Positions 1 through 7,988 of a stretch of 64,000 nt of DNA are shown in pieces (the stretch's first letter is position 1; the number at the start of each line of letters is the position of its first letter). Source of the stretch: Massilia glaciei (GTDB lineage Bacteria > Pseudomonadota > Gammaproteobacteria > Burkholderiales > Burkholderiaceae_D); the NCBI RefSeq assembly GCF_003011895.2, contig NZ_PXWF02000019.1, positions 20,291-84,290 of the forward strand, in the 5' to 3' direction. A program made the translations under genes and the position numbers. The notes under the pieces are model-generated. The model ran no database searches. It was not told the origin of the DNA and was given only the letters and a program-made list of their open reading frames with translations.

Positions 1-160
1 TGCCCTGCGGTTTGAACAGCACATAGATCGGCGCCGGGCCGCCGAGCAACTCGACCCCGAAGTCGCCAAAGCGGCGCCCCACCCGCAGCCCGAAGGCGGC
101 GACGTAGAACCGGGTGGCTTTGTCCAGGTCGTCAACGTCAAGATTCACGACAAAGTTCAT
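1..160 (-). CDS. VOC-family (glyoxalase/bleomycin-resistance fold) protein, N-terminal part
   Basis: The reverse strand from the ATG at 160 encodes MNFVVNLDVDDLDKATRFY and continues off the window edge, so about 53 residues are visible. The pattern of a beta strand followed by D-D-L-D-K-A-x-x-F-Y and a later G-x-x-F-G-D-F-G-V-E-L-L is typical of the first half-module of VOC proteins. The family includes glyoxalases, dioxygenases and antibiotic-binding proteins, so no substrate can be assigned. The metal ligands that would separate subfamilies lie mostly outside the window. Confidence 0.7.
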   Translation of the reverse strand, partial: MNFVVNLDVDDLDKATRFYVAAFGLRVGRRFGDFGVELLGGPAPIYVLFKPQG

Positions 161-233
161 CTGCCCGACCTCTCATTGTTGTGCGTACTGGCTTTGACAG
201 GCGGCGCGCGCTTTGGTGCGCCGGCCAGGCGGC

Positions 234-530
234 CTACGGCGCGGTTTCGGTCGACGTACGGCCGGGCATGACGCGTTCGAAATACCACTTCATGCCCAGC
301 ACCGAGGCGGCCAGCAGCAGCGTCAGGCCATTGGCCACGATGATCGGCCAGGCGCCCATGGCAACGCCGTAGCTGAACCACAACGCGACGCCGAAGATAA
401 AAATCAGATACATGCCGGTCGACACGCCCGGAGCGCCCCGTTCGCGCCACACCAGCAGCACCTGGGGAATGAACGCGCTGGTGGTGCACACGGCGGCGGC
501 GAAGCCGAGGTGGTCGATATTGAGGTTCAT
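234..530 (-). CDS. SemiSWEET sugar transporter (PQ-loop)
   Basis: This 98-residue protein has three predicted membrane segments, at about residues 6-26, 38-58 and 62-84. The PQ pair at residues 22-23 (FIPQVLLVW) sits in helix 1, as in bacterial SemiSWEETs, which dimerise to form a sugar pore in the inner membrane. Length and topology match the family. The ATG at 530 gives a start flush with the first helix. The gene stands alone between the VOC gene and the sigma-factor operon. Which sugar it carries cannot be read from the sequence. Confidence 0.85.
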   Translation of the reverse strand: MNLNIDHLGFAAAVCTTSAFIPQVLLVWRERGAPGVSTGMYLIFIFGVALWFSYGVAMGAWPIIVANGLTLLLAASVLGMKWYFERVMPGRTSTETAP

Positions 531-581
531 GCGCTGGTCCGGGATGTTTTTGTTTTACAACTTTGCAATGGCCACGCCATT

Positions 582-785
582 TTAAGTCAGATCCGGACCT
601 TCCGCAGCGTCGCGCCGCGCGCTTTCGATGTGCTGCCTGAGGCAGGCGGGGCACCAGCAACCGGCGCCGGCATTGGCGCCCGGCACCGCCACCACGGGCG
701 GCAGCGCGGTGCACCAGCAGGGCGCGTCGCCACCGTCGGCCATGGCGCAGCCGAATTGGGCGCCGCAGGCGCTGCAGGCGCTCAC
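582..785 (-). CDS. cysteine-rich CWC family protein
   Basis: A 67-residue protein starts at a GTG (783-785) that overlaps the TGA of the upstream anti-sigma gene (782-784) as GTGA, indicating translational coupling. It shows the CWC pattern: C-S-A-C-G near the start, then P-C-W-C-x-x-L-P, then C-W-C-P-x-C-L-R, which makes likely zinc-binding clusters. CWC proteins are small and uncharacterised. The overlap makes this the third gene of a sigma / anti-sigma / CWC operon. The GTG start is inferred from the overlap; the frame is open further upstream inside the anti-sigma gene. Confidence 0.7.
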   Translation of the reverse strand: MSACSACGAQFGCAMADGGDAPCWCTALPPVVAVPGANAGAGCWCPACLRQHIESARRDAAEGPDLT

Positions 786-991
786 GGCAGCGGCCCGTCC
801 GGCGGGCCCTTGCGCATCGCGCCGCGGATCAGGTCCATCTGGCCGCCGAAGCGCGTGCATGCCTGGCACACCATCAAGTGCAGGCGCACGCGCACCCGCT
901 CGACCAGCCCCAGCTCGCGGTCCATGCCCTCCGACACCAGCCGGTGCACCTCCCTGCAGGTCGGTTTGAAGCCCTCGTTGTGCTTGTTCAT
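782..991 (-). CDS. putative zinc-finger anti-sigma factor (zf-HC2 type)
   Basis: This soluble 69-residue protein contains H38-x3-C42-x2-C45 preceded by C12 and H16, the zinc-binding anti-sigma (ZAS) arrangement. Family members bind and inhibit ECF sigma factors in the cytoplasm, often releasing them on oxidation. It lies 13 bp downstream of the ECF sigma gene on the same strand, the normal partner arrangement. There is no membrane segment, so sensing would be cytoplasmic (inference). Its stop codon overlaps the start of the CWC gene. Confidence 0.75.
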   Translation of the reverse strand: MNKHNEGFKPTCREVHRLVSEGMDRELGLVERVRVRLHLMVCQACTRFGGQMDLIRGAMRKGPPDGPLP

Positions 992-1004
992 CGCCGTGTT
1001 CCCC

Positions 1005-1589
1005 TCATGTGCCTGGCTGCGCGGGCAGATTGCCGAACCAGTTCAGGTCGAGGCATTCGCGCAGCCGCAACCTGGCGCGGTACAGCAGCACCCAGGCATT
1101 GGCCGGGGTGATCGCCAATTCCTTACAAATTTCTTCGGTCTCGAGCTCGAGCCACTCGCGCAGCATGAAAATGCGCGCCGTTTTCCGGGGCAGCTTCTCG
1201 AGGCACACCTCGAGCACGCGGAAAAAGTCCTTTTGTTCAAGCACGCCGTCGGGCTCGCCCCACTGGCGCGGCCTGTCGCGGGTGTGGCCGTCGGCCACGA
1301 ACAGGGCGTCGACCAGCTCGTCCTCGTGCTGGTCGTCGGCCGGCTCGAGCTGGCGTTCGCGCGTCGACAGGCGCAGGTTGTCGATGATCTTGTACTTGAG
1401 GATGCCCGTGACATAGGTGCGCAGCGACGACTGGCCGTTGAAGCGGTCGGGCTTTTCGAGCACCGCCAGCAGGGCGTCCTGGACCGCGTCCTCGGCCAGC
1501 GCGGCGTTGCGCAACTGGAGCTGGGCGAAGCGGACCAGTTGGGGTCGCATGGCCTCGAGTTGGGCGTGGAGAAGGGTCGCTGTGGTCAT
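1005..1589 (-). CDS. ECF-family RNA polymerase sigma factor
   Basis: The 194-residue protein starts at the ATG at 1587-1589 (MTTATLLHAQ). Region 2 covers about residues 15-75, with the characteristic A-E-D-A-V-Q-D-A-L and later L-R-T-Y-V-T-G-I-L-K-Y-K-I-I-D. Region 4 covers about 130-180, with E-E-I-C-K-E-L-A-I-T-P-A-N-A-W-V-L-L-Y-R-A-R. The two are joined by an acidic linker. ECF factors direct polymerase to stress promoters. The zinc anti-sigma gene follows immediately, so this is a sigma / anti-sigma pair. The reading frame is open well upstream through the antisense of argB, but only the portion from 1589 is sigma-like. Confidence 0.88.
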   Translation of the reverse strand: MTTATLLHAQLEAMRPQLVRFAQLQLRNAALAEDAVQDALLAVLEKPDRFNGQSSLRTYVTGILKYKIIDNLRLSTRERQLEPADDQHEDELVDALFVADGHTRDRPRQWGEPDGVLEQKDFFRVLEVCLEKLPRKTARIFMLREWLELETEEICKELAITPANAWVLLYRARLRLRECLDLNWFGNLPAQPGT

Positions 1590-1718
1590 GGGCCGGCTTC
1601 GAAAACCCCAGCGTAGTGGATCAGCGCATAAAATACAACAAGCTGGATTTATAATGCCTACAGGACCGACCCGGTTTGCCTGTAGAATCTCGCAAAATTT
1701 CCCTTTTCCGACCCCGCC

Positions 1719-2642
1719 ATGACTGCTCACTTGACCAATCTGAACAACCAGAATAACGATCTTACCTCTGTCTCGCCGCAGATCAAGGCGCAGATCCTGG
1801 CTGAAGCCTTGCCGTACATCCGCAATTTCCACGGCAAGACCATCGTCATCAAGTACGGCGGCAACGCCATGACCGAGGACCGCCTCAAGCACGGCTTCGC
1901 GCGCGACGTCATCTTGCTCAAGCTGGTCGGCATGAACCCGGTCGTGGTGCACGGCGGCGGCCCGCAAATCGACGCCGCCCTCAAAAAGCTCGGCAAGCAG
2001 GGCAGCTTCGTGCAGGGCCACCGCATCACCGACGAGGAGACCATGGAAGTGGTCGAGTGGGTGCTCGGCGGCGAGGTCCAGCAAGACATCGTCATGCTGA
2101 TCAACCACTACGGCGGCCAGGCCGTCGGCCTGACCGGCAAGGACGGCGGCTTGATCCGGGCCCGCAAGATGGCCATGCCCGACAAGGAAAACCCGGGCCA
2201 GTTCATCGACATCGGTTTCGTCGGCGAGATCGACGCGATCAATCCGGCGGTGGTCAAGGCGCTGCAGGACGACGCCTTCATTCCGATCATCTCGCCGATC
2301 GGCTTCGGCCAGGACGGCCAGGCGTACAACATCAACGCCGACGTCGTCGCCGGCAAGATCGCCGAGATTCTGAAGGCCGAAAAGCTGATCATGATGACCA
2401 ACATCGCCGGCGTGCAGGATAAAAAGGGCAAGCTCGTGACCGACCTGTCGGCCCGCGAGATCGAAGAGATGTTCGCCGACGGGACCATCTCGGGCGGCAT
2501 GCTGCCGAAGATCTCGTCCGCGCTCGACGCCGCCAAGTCGGGCGTCAACACGGTTCACATCATCGACGGGCGCATCGAACACTCGCTGCTGCTCGAAGTC
2601 TTGACCGAACAGGCGTTTGGCACTATGATCCGCTCGCACTAA
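1719..2642 (+). CDS. argB: acetylglutamate kinase
   Basis: The enzyme phosphorylates N-acetylglutamate, the second step of arginine biosynthesis. The 307-residue protein carries the amino-acid-kinase core: K-Y-G-G-N-A-M near residue 47 (phosphate binding), [10 protein letters not shown] (substrate binding) and a C-terminal G-G-M-L-P-K segment. It has the N-terminal extension of about 28 residues seen in arginine-sensitive hexameric forms. The ATG at 1719 is the first reasonable start. tRNA-Thr follows 45 bp downstream. It is divergent from the ECF sigma operon, with a 129-bp shared promoter region. Confidence 0.95.
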   Translation: MTAHLTNLNNQNNDLTSVSPQIKAQILAEALPYIRNFHGKTIVIKYGGNAMTEDRLKHGFARDVILLKLVGMNPVVVHGGGPQIDAALKKLGKQGSFVQGHRITDEETMEVVEWVLGGEVQQDIVMLINHYGGQAVGLTGKDGGLIRARKMAMPDKENPGQFIDIGFVGEIDAINPAVVKALQDDAFIPIISPIGFGQDGQAYNINADVVAGKIAEILKAEKLIMMTNIAGVQDKKGKLVTDLSAREIEEMFADGTISGGMLPKISSALDAAKSGVNTVHIIDGRIEHSLLLEVLTEQAFGTMIRSH

Positions 2643-2687
2643 GAAATTGTGGCGCGGCCTTAACAGCGGCGGCGCGCCACCCAGAAC

Positions 2688-2762
<75 letters not shown>

Positions 2763-2796
2763 CGCTTCATCGCCGCGCAGCACCCCCTCGCTTCAG

Positions 2797-2868
2797 CCCT
2801 TAATTCAACCCTTAATTCAACCCTTAATTCAGCCCTTAATTCAGCCCCTAATTTAGCCCTTAATACAC
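2797..2868. repeat. six tandem 12-bp units spanning the stop codon of the GumN-like gene
   Basis: The units, read on the plus strand, are CCCTTAATTCAA twice, CCCTTAATTCAG twice, CCCCTAATTTAG and CCCTTAATACAC. On the minus strand each unit carries TAA or TAG in the frame of the neighbouring gene, so the GumN-like gene ends in a ladder of in-frame stops spaced 12 bp apart. The last unit contains the actual stop codon (2860-2862). Confidence 0.95.
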
Positions 2869-3750
2869 CCGCTCCACCTTCAGCCCGCGCTTGCGCAACA
2901 GTTCGGGCAGGCCGTGCTTGCCGACCAGATGCAGCGCGCCGATCGCGGCCACGCTGTTCTTCTGCTCCCCGAGCAGCTTGGCGAGCTTGTCGGCCATGGG
3001 CCCGTTGCGCTCCTCGAGCAGCACCTTCTGGAAAAACTTCCCGCCCACGCTGTCGTCGCTTTCGAGGCGCAGCGCCACCTTGTCGAACATGGCCTGATCG
3101 GCATTGCGCCAGGCGTGGATGACTTCATCGAGTTCGACGCGCTGGCGGCCGGTCTCGATCATCGCGACCGACTCCTCGAGCATGCGCCACTGGTCGGCCC
3201 GCGGCATGCGGCCGAACAGCGCCAGCTGGGCGTCGGCCGATTCGAGTTCGAGCACGAACGCCTTGGCCGTGCGCGCCAGTTTCGCCACATGCATGTCGAC
3301 CGACATCTCCGGGCCGTAGCCCAGCGCGGCGTACTCGTGCAGCCCGAGCAGCATCGTGACCATCCACGGCTTGAACATCTCGACCAGTTTCATGTCGAGC
3401 CCCGCCCTCTTCATCACGGGCTCGAGGCGCGCCTTGAGGCCGGCCGGCATGTCGCGCGACGCGTCGCCGCCGGGGGCGTTCATGCCATAGGTGCGCATCG
3501 GCCCGGCCATCAGCGCCGGGTCCGTCATGGGGTCGACCTCGAACGCCACCACCGAGGCGCCGGCGATGGCGCCGGCGATGCGCGACTCGAGCGGATAAAA
3601 ATCGGCCTTGCCGACATGCATGGTGCCGAACAGGTGCAGCGTGTGCGCCCCCGACGTGACCTTGAACAGCGCGCCGCGGTCGGCCGCCCAGGCCGGCGAG
3701 GGCACCAGCATCGCCAGGCTCAGGAACATCACTATAATCTTGCTTCGCAT
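2860..3750 (-). CDS. TraB/GumN (TIKI-like) family secreted protein
   Basis: The 296-residue protein starts at the ATG at 3748-3750, behind a clear AGGAAA ribosome site. A signal peptide ends with the AWA/AD cleavage pattern. Near the start of the mature part is L-F-G-T-M-H-V-G and near the end A-I-G-A-L-H-L-V-G. These two G-x-x-H motifs define the TraB/GumN family, related to TIKI metalloproteases. The bacterial role is mostly unknown, and some members are annotated as polysaccharide-related. It is divergent from the HAD gene. The stop codon lies within a 12-bp tandem repeat. Confidence 0.85.
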   Translation of the reverse strand: MRSKIIVMFLSLAMLVPSPAWAADRGALFKVTSGAHTLHLFGTMHVGKADFYPLESRIAGAIAGASVVAFEVDPMTDPALMAGPMRTYGMNAPGGDASRDMPAGLKARLEPVMKRAGLDMKLVEMFKPWMVTMLLGLHEYAALGYGPEMSVDMHVAKLARTAKAFVLELESADAQLALFGRMPRADQWRMLEESVAMIETGRQRVELDEVIHAWRNADQAMFDKVALRLESDDSVGGKFFQKVLLEERNGPMADKLAKLLGEQKNSVAAIGALHLVGKHGLPELLRKRGLKVERVY

Positions 3751-3785
3751 GTGTTTTCCTTGATGGTTGTTTTTGTAAAGATACC

Positions 3786-4514
3786 GTGGCAAATAATAAA
3801 CGTTTCCAACCGCTTTGGCTGTTTGATCTAGACAATACTTTGCATGACGCCTCGCATGCGATTTTTCCGCTGATCAGCGCCAACATGAACATCTATATCG
3901 CGCGCGTGCTGGGGGCGGGTGGCACGGCGGCGACCCAGGCCGAGGTCGACGTGGCGCGGCTGGGCTACTGGAAGCGCTACGGCGCCACCCTGCTCGGCAT
4001 GATCCGGCACCACGATGTGGCCGCGGCCGACTTTTTGCGCGAGACCCACGACCTGGCCGACCTGCGCCAGATGATAAGGTCCGAACGCGGGCTCGGGCGC
4101 CTGCTGCGGCGCCTGCCCGGGCGCAAAATCCTGCTCACCAACGCGCCCACGCGCTACTCGACCGACGTGGTGCGCCACCTCGGGCTGGGGAGCCATTTCG
4201 CGCACCATGTGGCGATCGAGAACATGCACGTGCACGGGCGGCTGCGGCCCAAGCCGTCCAAGCTGATGCTGCGCCGCCTACTGCGCAAGCACGGCTGCGC
4301 GGCGCGCGACGCGGTGCTGGTCGAGGACACGCTGGCCAACCTGCGCAGCGCCAAGCAGCTCGGGGTGCGCACCGTCTGGGTCACCCAGTACCTGAAGATG
4401 AGCGACCCGATCGGCCAGGCGCCGCTGCCGAGGATGCTAAAACAACCCGCTTACGTCGATGTCAAAGTAAAATCCGTACTGCAACTTTTACGGCGCCTCC
4501 AGAGCTTGCGCTGA
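3786..4514 (+). CDS. pyrimidine 5'-nucleotidase-like HAD hydrolase
   Basis: The 242-residue protein starts with GTG at 3786. HAD motif I is D14-L-D16-N-T-L. Motif II lies in K-I-L-L-T-N-A-P-T, and motif III/IV in K-P-S-K together with V-L-V-E-D-T. This layout, with an alpha-helical cap, matches the SDT1/pyrimidine 5'-nucleotidase branch that dephosphorylates UMP or CMP. Substrate assignment is by family only. It is followed by slmA 29 bp downstream and pabBC, probably as one transcript; the same neighbours are common in Burkholderiales. Only 35 bp separate its start from the divergent GumN-like gene. Confidence 0.83.
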   Translation: MANNKRFQPLWLFDLDNTLHDASHAIFPLISANMNIYIARVLGAGGTAATQAEVDVARLGYWKRYGATLLGMIRHHDVAAADFLRETHDLADLRQMIRSERGLGRLLRRLPGRKILLTNAPTRYSTDVVRHLGLGSHFAHHVAIENMHVHGRLRPKPSKLMLRRLLRKHGCAARDAVLVEDTLANLRSAKQLGVRTVWVTQYLKMSDPIGQAPLPRMLKQPAYVDVKVKSVLQLLRRLQSLR

Positions 4515-4543
4515 ACCACTCAACCTAACCTCACCGGGACCAC

Positions 4544-5122
4544 ATGGCAAGCACCAAGCCGGGTCAGCGCAAGCTGCAAATTCTCCAGGCTTTGGCCACG
4601 ATGCTCGAGCAGCCAAAAGGCGAAAAAATCACCACCGCGGCGCTCGCGGCCCGGCTCGAGGTGTCGGAGGCGGCGCTGTACCGCCATTTCGCCAGCAAGG
4701 CCCAGATGTTCGAGGGCCTGATCGAATTCATCGAGTCGAGCGTGTTCGGGCTGATCAACCAGATCGCCGAGCACGAGGCGGGCGGAGTCGACCAGGCCCA
4801 CGCCTCGCTGCAGATGCTGCTCTCGTTCGCGGCGAACAATCCTGGCATGACGCGCGTGCTCATCGGCGACGCGCTGGTCAACGAGGACGAGCGCCTGCAG
4901 CTGCGCATGAACCAGTTCTACGACAAGGTCGAACTGGCCTTCAAGCAGTCGCTGCGCCTGGCGGTTACCCAAGGCCACGGCCAGGAGGCCGACGTGGCCG
5001 CGCGCGCCGGGCTGCTGGTGAGCTACGTGGTGGGCCGCTGGCACCGTTTCGCCAAGAGCGGCTTCAGGCAAAATCCGACCGAAGGCACGGGACTGCAAAT
5101 CGCGCTTATGCTGGCCGCATAG
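4544..5122 (+). CDS. slmA: nucleoid occlusion factor SlmA
   Basis: This TetR-fold DNA-binding protein blocks FtsZ assembly over the nucleoid. The 192 residues include an N-terminal helix-turn-helix at about 28-55 (T-T-A-A-L-A-A-R-L-E-V-S-E-A-A-L-Y-R-H-F) and the conserved C-terminal V-G-R-W-H-R-F-A-K-S-G-F. Both are typical of SlmA rather than of general TetR repressors. Length is normal for the family. It lies between the nucleotidase gene and pabBC. Confidence 0.93.
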   Translation: MASTKPGQRKLQILQALATMLEQPKGEKITTAALAARLEVSEAALYRHFASKAQMFEGLIEFIESSVFGLINQIAEHEAGGVDQAHASLQMLLSFAANNPGMTRVLIGDALVNEDERLQLRMNQFYDKVELAFKQSLRLAVTQGHGQEADVAARAGLLVSYVVGRWHRFAKSGFRQNPTEGTGLQIALMLAA

Positions 5123-5140
5123 CCGGCGCACACTGCGTTC

Positions 5141-6979
5141 ATGGATAGGACCGACTGCTTCGCCCTGCTCGACGACGCCAGCGCCTTCGACCCGCTGCAT
5201 GCGCGCTCGCGCCTGTACACGGGGCACGCCGGCACGCTCGCATGCGCCGACGTGGCGCAGTGGCCGCAGCTGCTCGAGCAGATGCAGCAGGCGCTCGCGC
5301 GCGGGCTGCATGCGGTGTCGCTGCTGACGTACGAGCTTGGCGGCCACCTGCTCGGGATCGACGCGCACGCGCTCGACGCGCCGCTGGGGCAGATCCTGCT
5401 GTTCGATAAATGCGAGCACCTGGCGCCGGACCAGGTGGCCGCGTGGCTCGCAAGCAGAACCCAGGGCGAGGCCGCGCCGGCCGGCATCGGGCGGGTCGAG
5501 GCCAATGTCGGCGAGGCCGAGTTCACGCGCGCGCTCGGCCGCATCCACGACTACATATCGGCCGGCGACACCTACCAGGTCAATTACACCTACCGGCTGC
5601 GCTTCGACGCCTTCGGCTCGCTGCCGGCCTTGTACGCGCGCCTGCGCGCGCGCCAGCCGGTGCCGTACGGCGCGCTGGTGGCCCTGCCCGACGGCAGCGC
5701 CGTGGTGTCGCTCTCGCCCGAGCTGTTTGTGCGGCATGCGGCGGGCGAGCTGCTCACGCGCCCGATGAAAGGCACGGCGCCGGCCGGCCCGGACGACGCC
5801 GACAACCTGTTGCGGGCCGAGGCGCTGGCGCACGATGCCAAGAACCGCGCCGAGAACCTGATGATCGTCGACCTGCTGCGCAACGACCTGGGGCGCGTGG
5901 CCGTGACCGGCTCGGTCGAGGTCCCGGCGCTGTTCAAGGTGCAGCGCTATGGCAGCGTGCTGCAGATGACTTCGACGGTGCGCGCCAGGCTGCGCGAGAC
6001 GGTCACGCTGGCCGAGGTGTTCCGGGCGCTCTACCCGTGCGGCTCGATCACGGGCGCGCCCAAGCGGCGCACCATGGAGATCATCCGCGAGCTCGAACCG
6101 GCCGCGCGCGGCATCTATACCGGCGCCATCGGCTGGTTCGATCCGCCCGCGCAGGGCCGCGGCATCGGCGACTTCTGCCTGTCGGTGCCGATCCGCACGC
6201 TGGCCCTGAAGGCCGAGCGTGACGGCGTGCGCGCCGGCCAGATGGGTGTTGGCGCCGGCATCGTCTACGACAGCGACGCGCGGGATGAATTTGCCGAATG
6301 CCGCCTCAAGGCGCGTTTTTTGACAGGGCTTGCCAACGAGTTCGAGCTGTTCGAGACCATGCGCGCCTCGCGCGCCGATGGCTGCGCGCTGCGCGGGCGG
6401 CACCTGGCGCGGCTGGCCGCGTCGGCGCTGCGCTTCGGCTTCGCGTTTCCGGCCGCCGCTGTGGACGCGGCGCTGGACGAGGCCTGCGCCGCACTGCCCG
6501 GGGAGGGTGCGCACCGGCTGCGACTCGGATTAAAACAAGATGGCGCGGTCAGCGTGGTGACGGCGCCGCTGCTGTCCTTACCCGAACCTGTGCGCGTGTT
6601 CATCGCGGCGCAGCGGGTGCGGTCGGACGATATCTTCCTGCGCCACAAAACCAGCATCCGCGCGCGCTACGACGCCGCCTGGCGCGATGCCGAGGCACGC
6701 GGCGGCTTCGACGCACTGTTTTTCAACGAGCGCGGCGAGCTGACCGAAGGGGGGCGCAGCAATGTGTTCGTTCGGCTCGAAGACGGTTGGTTCACGCCGC
6801 CGCTCGCGTCCGGTGTACTGCCCGGAATCATGCGCGAGGTGTTGCTGGCCGACCCGGCCTGGAATGCCCGCGAACGCGTGATCACGCGCGCCATGCTTGA
6901 CGGGGCCCGCGAGATCGTCGTCTGCAATGCCTTGCGCGGACCGTTGCGGGCCACAGTGCAATCCTGGTCCGGCCGCTAA
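5141..6979 (+). CDS. pabB: aminodeoxychorismate synthase component I fused to aminodeoxychorismate lyase (PabB-PabC)
   Basis: The 612-residue fusion makes p-aminobenzoate for folate. The chorismate-binding domain spans roughly residues 100-400 and contains G-D-T-Y-Q-V-N-Y, R-P-M-K-G-T and C-G-S-I-T-G-A-P-K-R-R-T-M-E. The remainder is a class IV PLP aminotransferase/lyase domain with L-F-E-T-M-R and the likely Schiff-base lysine K503 in R-H-K-T-S-I-R-A-R-Y. There is no glutamine amidotransferase domain, so a separate PabA is needed. It starts 18 bp after slmA. Such PabBC fusions are common in betaproteobacteria. Confidence 0.92.
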   Translation: MDRTDCFALLDDASAFDPLHARSRLYTGHAGTLACADVAQWPQLLEQMQQALARGLHAVSLLTYELGGHLLGIDAHALDAPLGQILLFDKCEHLAPDQVAAWLASRTQGEAAPAGIGRVEANVGEAEFTRALGRIHDYISAGDTYQVNYTYRLRFDAFGSLPALYARLRARQPVPYGALVALPDGSAVVSLSPELFVRHAAGELLTRPMKGTAPAGPDDADNLLRAEALAHDAKNRAENLMIVDLLRNDLGRVAVTGSVEVPALFKVQRYGSVLQMTSTVRARLRETVTLAEVFRALYPCGSITGAPKRRTMEIIRELEPAARGIYTGAIGWFDPPAQGRGIGDFCLSVPIRTLALKAERDGVRAGQMGVGAGIVYDSDARDEFAECRLKARFLTGLANEFELFETMRASRADGCALRGRHLARLAASALRFGFAFPAAAVDAALDEACAALPGEGAHRLRLGLKQDGAVSVVTAPLLSLPEPVRVFIAAQRVRSDDIFLRHKTSIRARYDAAWRDAEARGGFDALFFNERGELTEGGRSNVFVRLEDGWFTPPLASGVLPGIMREVLLADPAWNARERVITRAMLDGAREIVVCNALRGPLRATVQSWSGR

Positions 6980-7002
6980 GGCCGCCGCACGCGCCGAGAA
7001 TT

Positions 7003-7260
7003 GTTTCGTAACCGGGGGCGGAGCAGGAAATTGGCATGGCGTAGTATTTTGTAACCGGGGTCTGACCCCGATTGCGAAATTAAATGCGCCTGCGAACAGG
7101 CTGGCGCCGAGCGTAGCCCTAGAACCACCTGGTTCGTTAGATTTTTAACCCAAAAATTCCTTAAGTGGGGTCAGACCCCGGTTAAGAAATCAAGGCGCGA
7201 CTTGGTCTAGTTGCTGGCGACGGCCGCGCCGCTCGTGAAATTATTTCATTGCCGGGGTCT
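7003..7260. repeat. REP-like cluster of GGGGTCWGACCCC palindromes
   Basis: This gene-free stretch of about 360 bp between pabB and the next gene holds four related units. Two perfect cores are GGGGTCTGACCCC at 7057-7069 and its inverted counterpart GGGGTCAGACCCC at 7167-7179. Two degraded relatives start near 7003 and 7237, carrying TTTCGTAACCGGGG and ATTTCATTGCCGGGGTCT. The units are in mixed orientation and share the flank TTNNTAACCGGGGTC. This is the architecture of REP/BIME-type intergenic repeats. No other gene is seen here. Confidence 0.75.
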
Positions 7261-7337
7261 ATGCCAGTTCGGCCGCAGCCGAACCCTTTTGTCGCCGGGA
7301 CTCCTTAAAATGGCGTCACCACCATCGAGGCGCCGCA

Positions 7338-7976
7338 ATGCAACTGATCCACTATCTGAACGAGACGTTTTTCACGGAAAACCAGTTGCTCGCCGCGTGC
7401 CAGATCGACGCCGGCACGCTCGCGCAGCTTCAGCAACGCCGGATCATGCCCCTGCCCTCCTACCACCTGCGCCTGCGTGTCGATTGCGATTCGGTGTTCG
7501 GCGCGCACAGTGAACAATCCGCCATCGCCTACTATGCCAAGGGCTATGTGGATTGGGTCGGCATCCTGCCAACGCTGGCCGACGATGGCTGCGCCTTCGA
7601 GCGCTTCGCCACGCGTTACCGCCGCCGCGCGCAGGAACTGATGGACTGCGGCATCGCTCCCCGGCACGAGAAACTCAACGCGGGCATGGCGGCGCACCTG
7701 CGCTCGGAGTGGGAGCACTTTCTCAATGGGACCTACGGCCTGTGCACTCGCAGCGGCCTGCCGGATGATATCGCCACCAAGGAGGTGGCAGCGATGATGA
7801 TCGATGAAATCCTCGCCGAGGCAGATAAGCGTGCGCTCACTTCGACGCAATGTGCCGCGCTGCAACAGGCGGTCGACCTGCTCGATTCGGCAAGCGCGCA
7901 GTTCGCACCGCACGAAGTCGCGCGCAGCTCACGCCAGCGGCTGATCTCCGACGTGCGCGCGAAGCACCTTCGGTGA
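7338..7976 (+). CDS. DUF6058-like protein of unknown function
   Basis: The 212-residue soluble protein (MQLIHYLNETFFTENQLL) has no signal peptide or membrane segment. The N-terminal 50 residues look like a small helical recognition module (L-L-A-A-C-Q-I-D-A-G-T-L-A-Q-L-Q-Q-R-R-I-M-P-L-P-S-Y-H-L-R). A conserved-looking core follows around Y-Y-A-K-G-Y-V-D-W and L-N-G-T-Y-G-L-C-T-R. It resembles proteins grouped as DUF6058; that match is from memory and needs a profile search. It sits alone, after the REP-like cluster and convergent with the hydrolase gene. Confidence 0.55.
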   Translation: MQLIHYLNETFFTENQLLAACQIDAGTLAQLQQRRIMPLPSYHLRLRVDCDSVFGAHSEQSAIAYYAKGYVDWVGILPTLADDGCAFERFATRYRRRAQELMDCGIAPRHEKLNAGMAAHLRSEWEHFLNGTYGLCTRSGLPDDIATKEVAAMMIDEILAEADKRALTSTQCAALQQAVDLLDSASAQFAPHEVARSSRQRLISDVRAKHLR

Positions 7977-7988
7977 CGCCAGCGCGCT

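Noticed and set aside
1005..2639. Sigma-factor frame extending upstream through argB
   Set aside because: Sequence before 1589 is antisense argB with no sigma-like content. The ATG at 1589 starts a normal-length ECF factor.
2797..2868. CRISPR-like array
   Set aside because: The units are contiguous 12-mers without spacers. They form a simple minisatellite.
4520..6514. 664-codon minus-strand frame across slmA and pabB
   Set aside because: Antisense of two clear plus-strand genes, with no recognisable domain.
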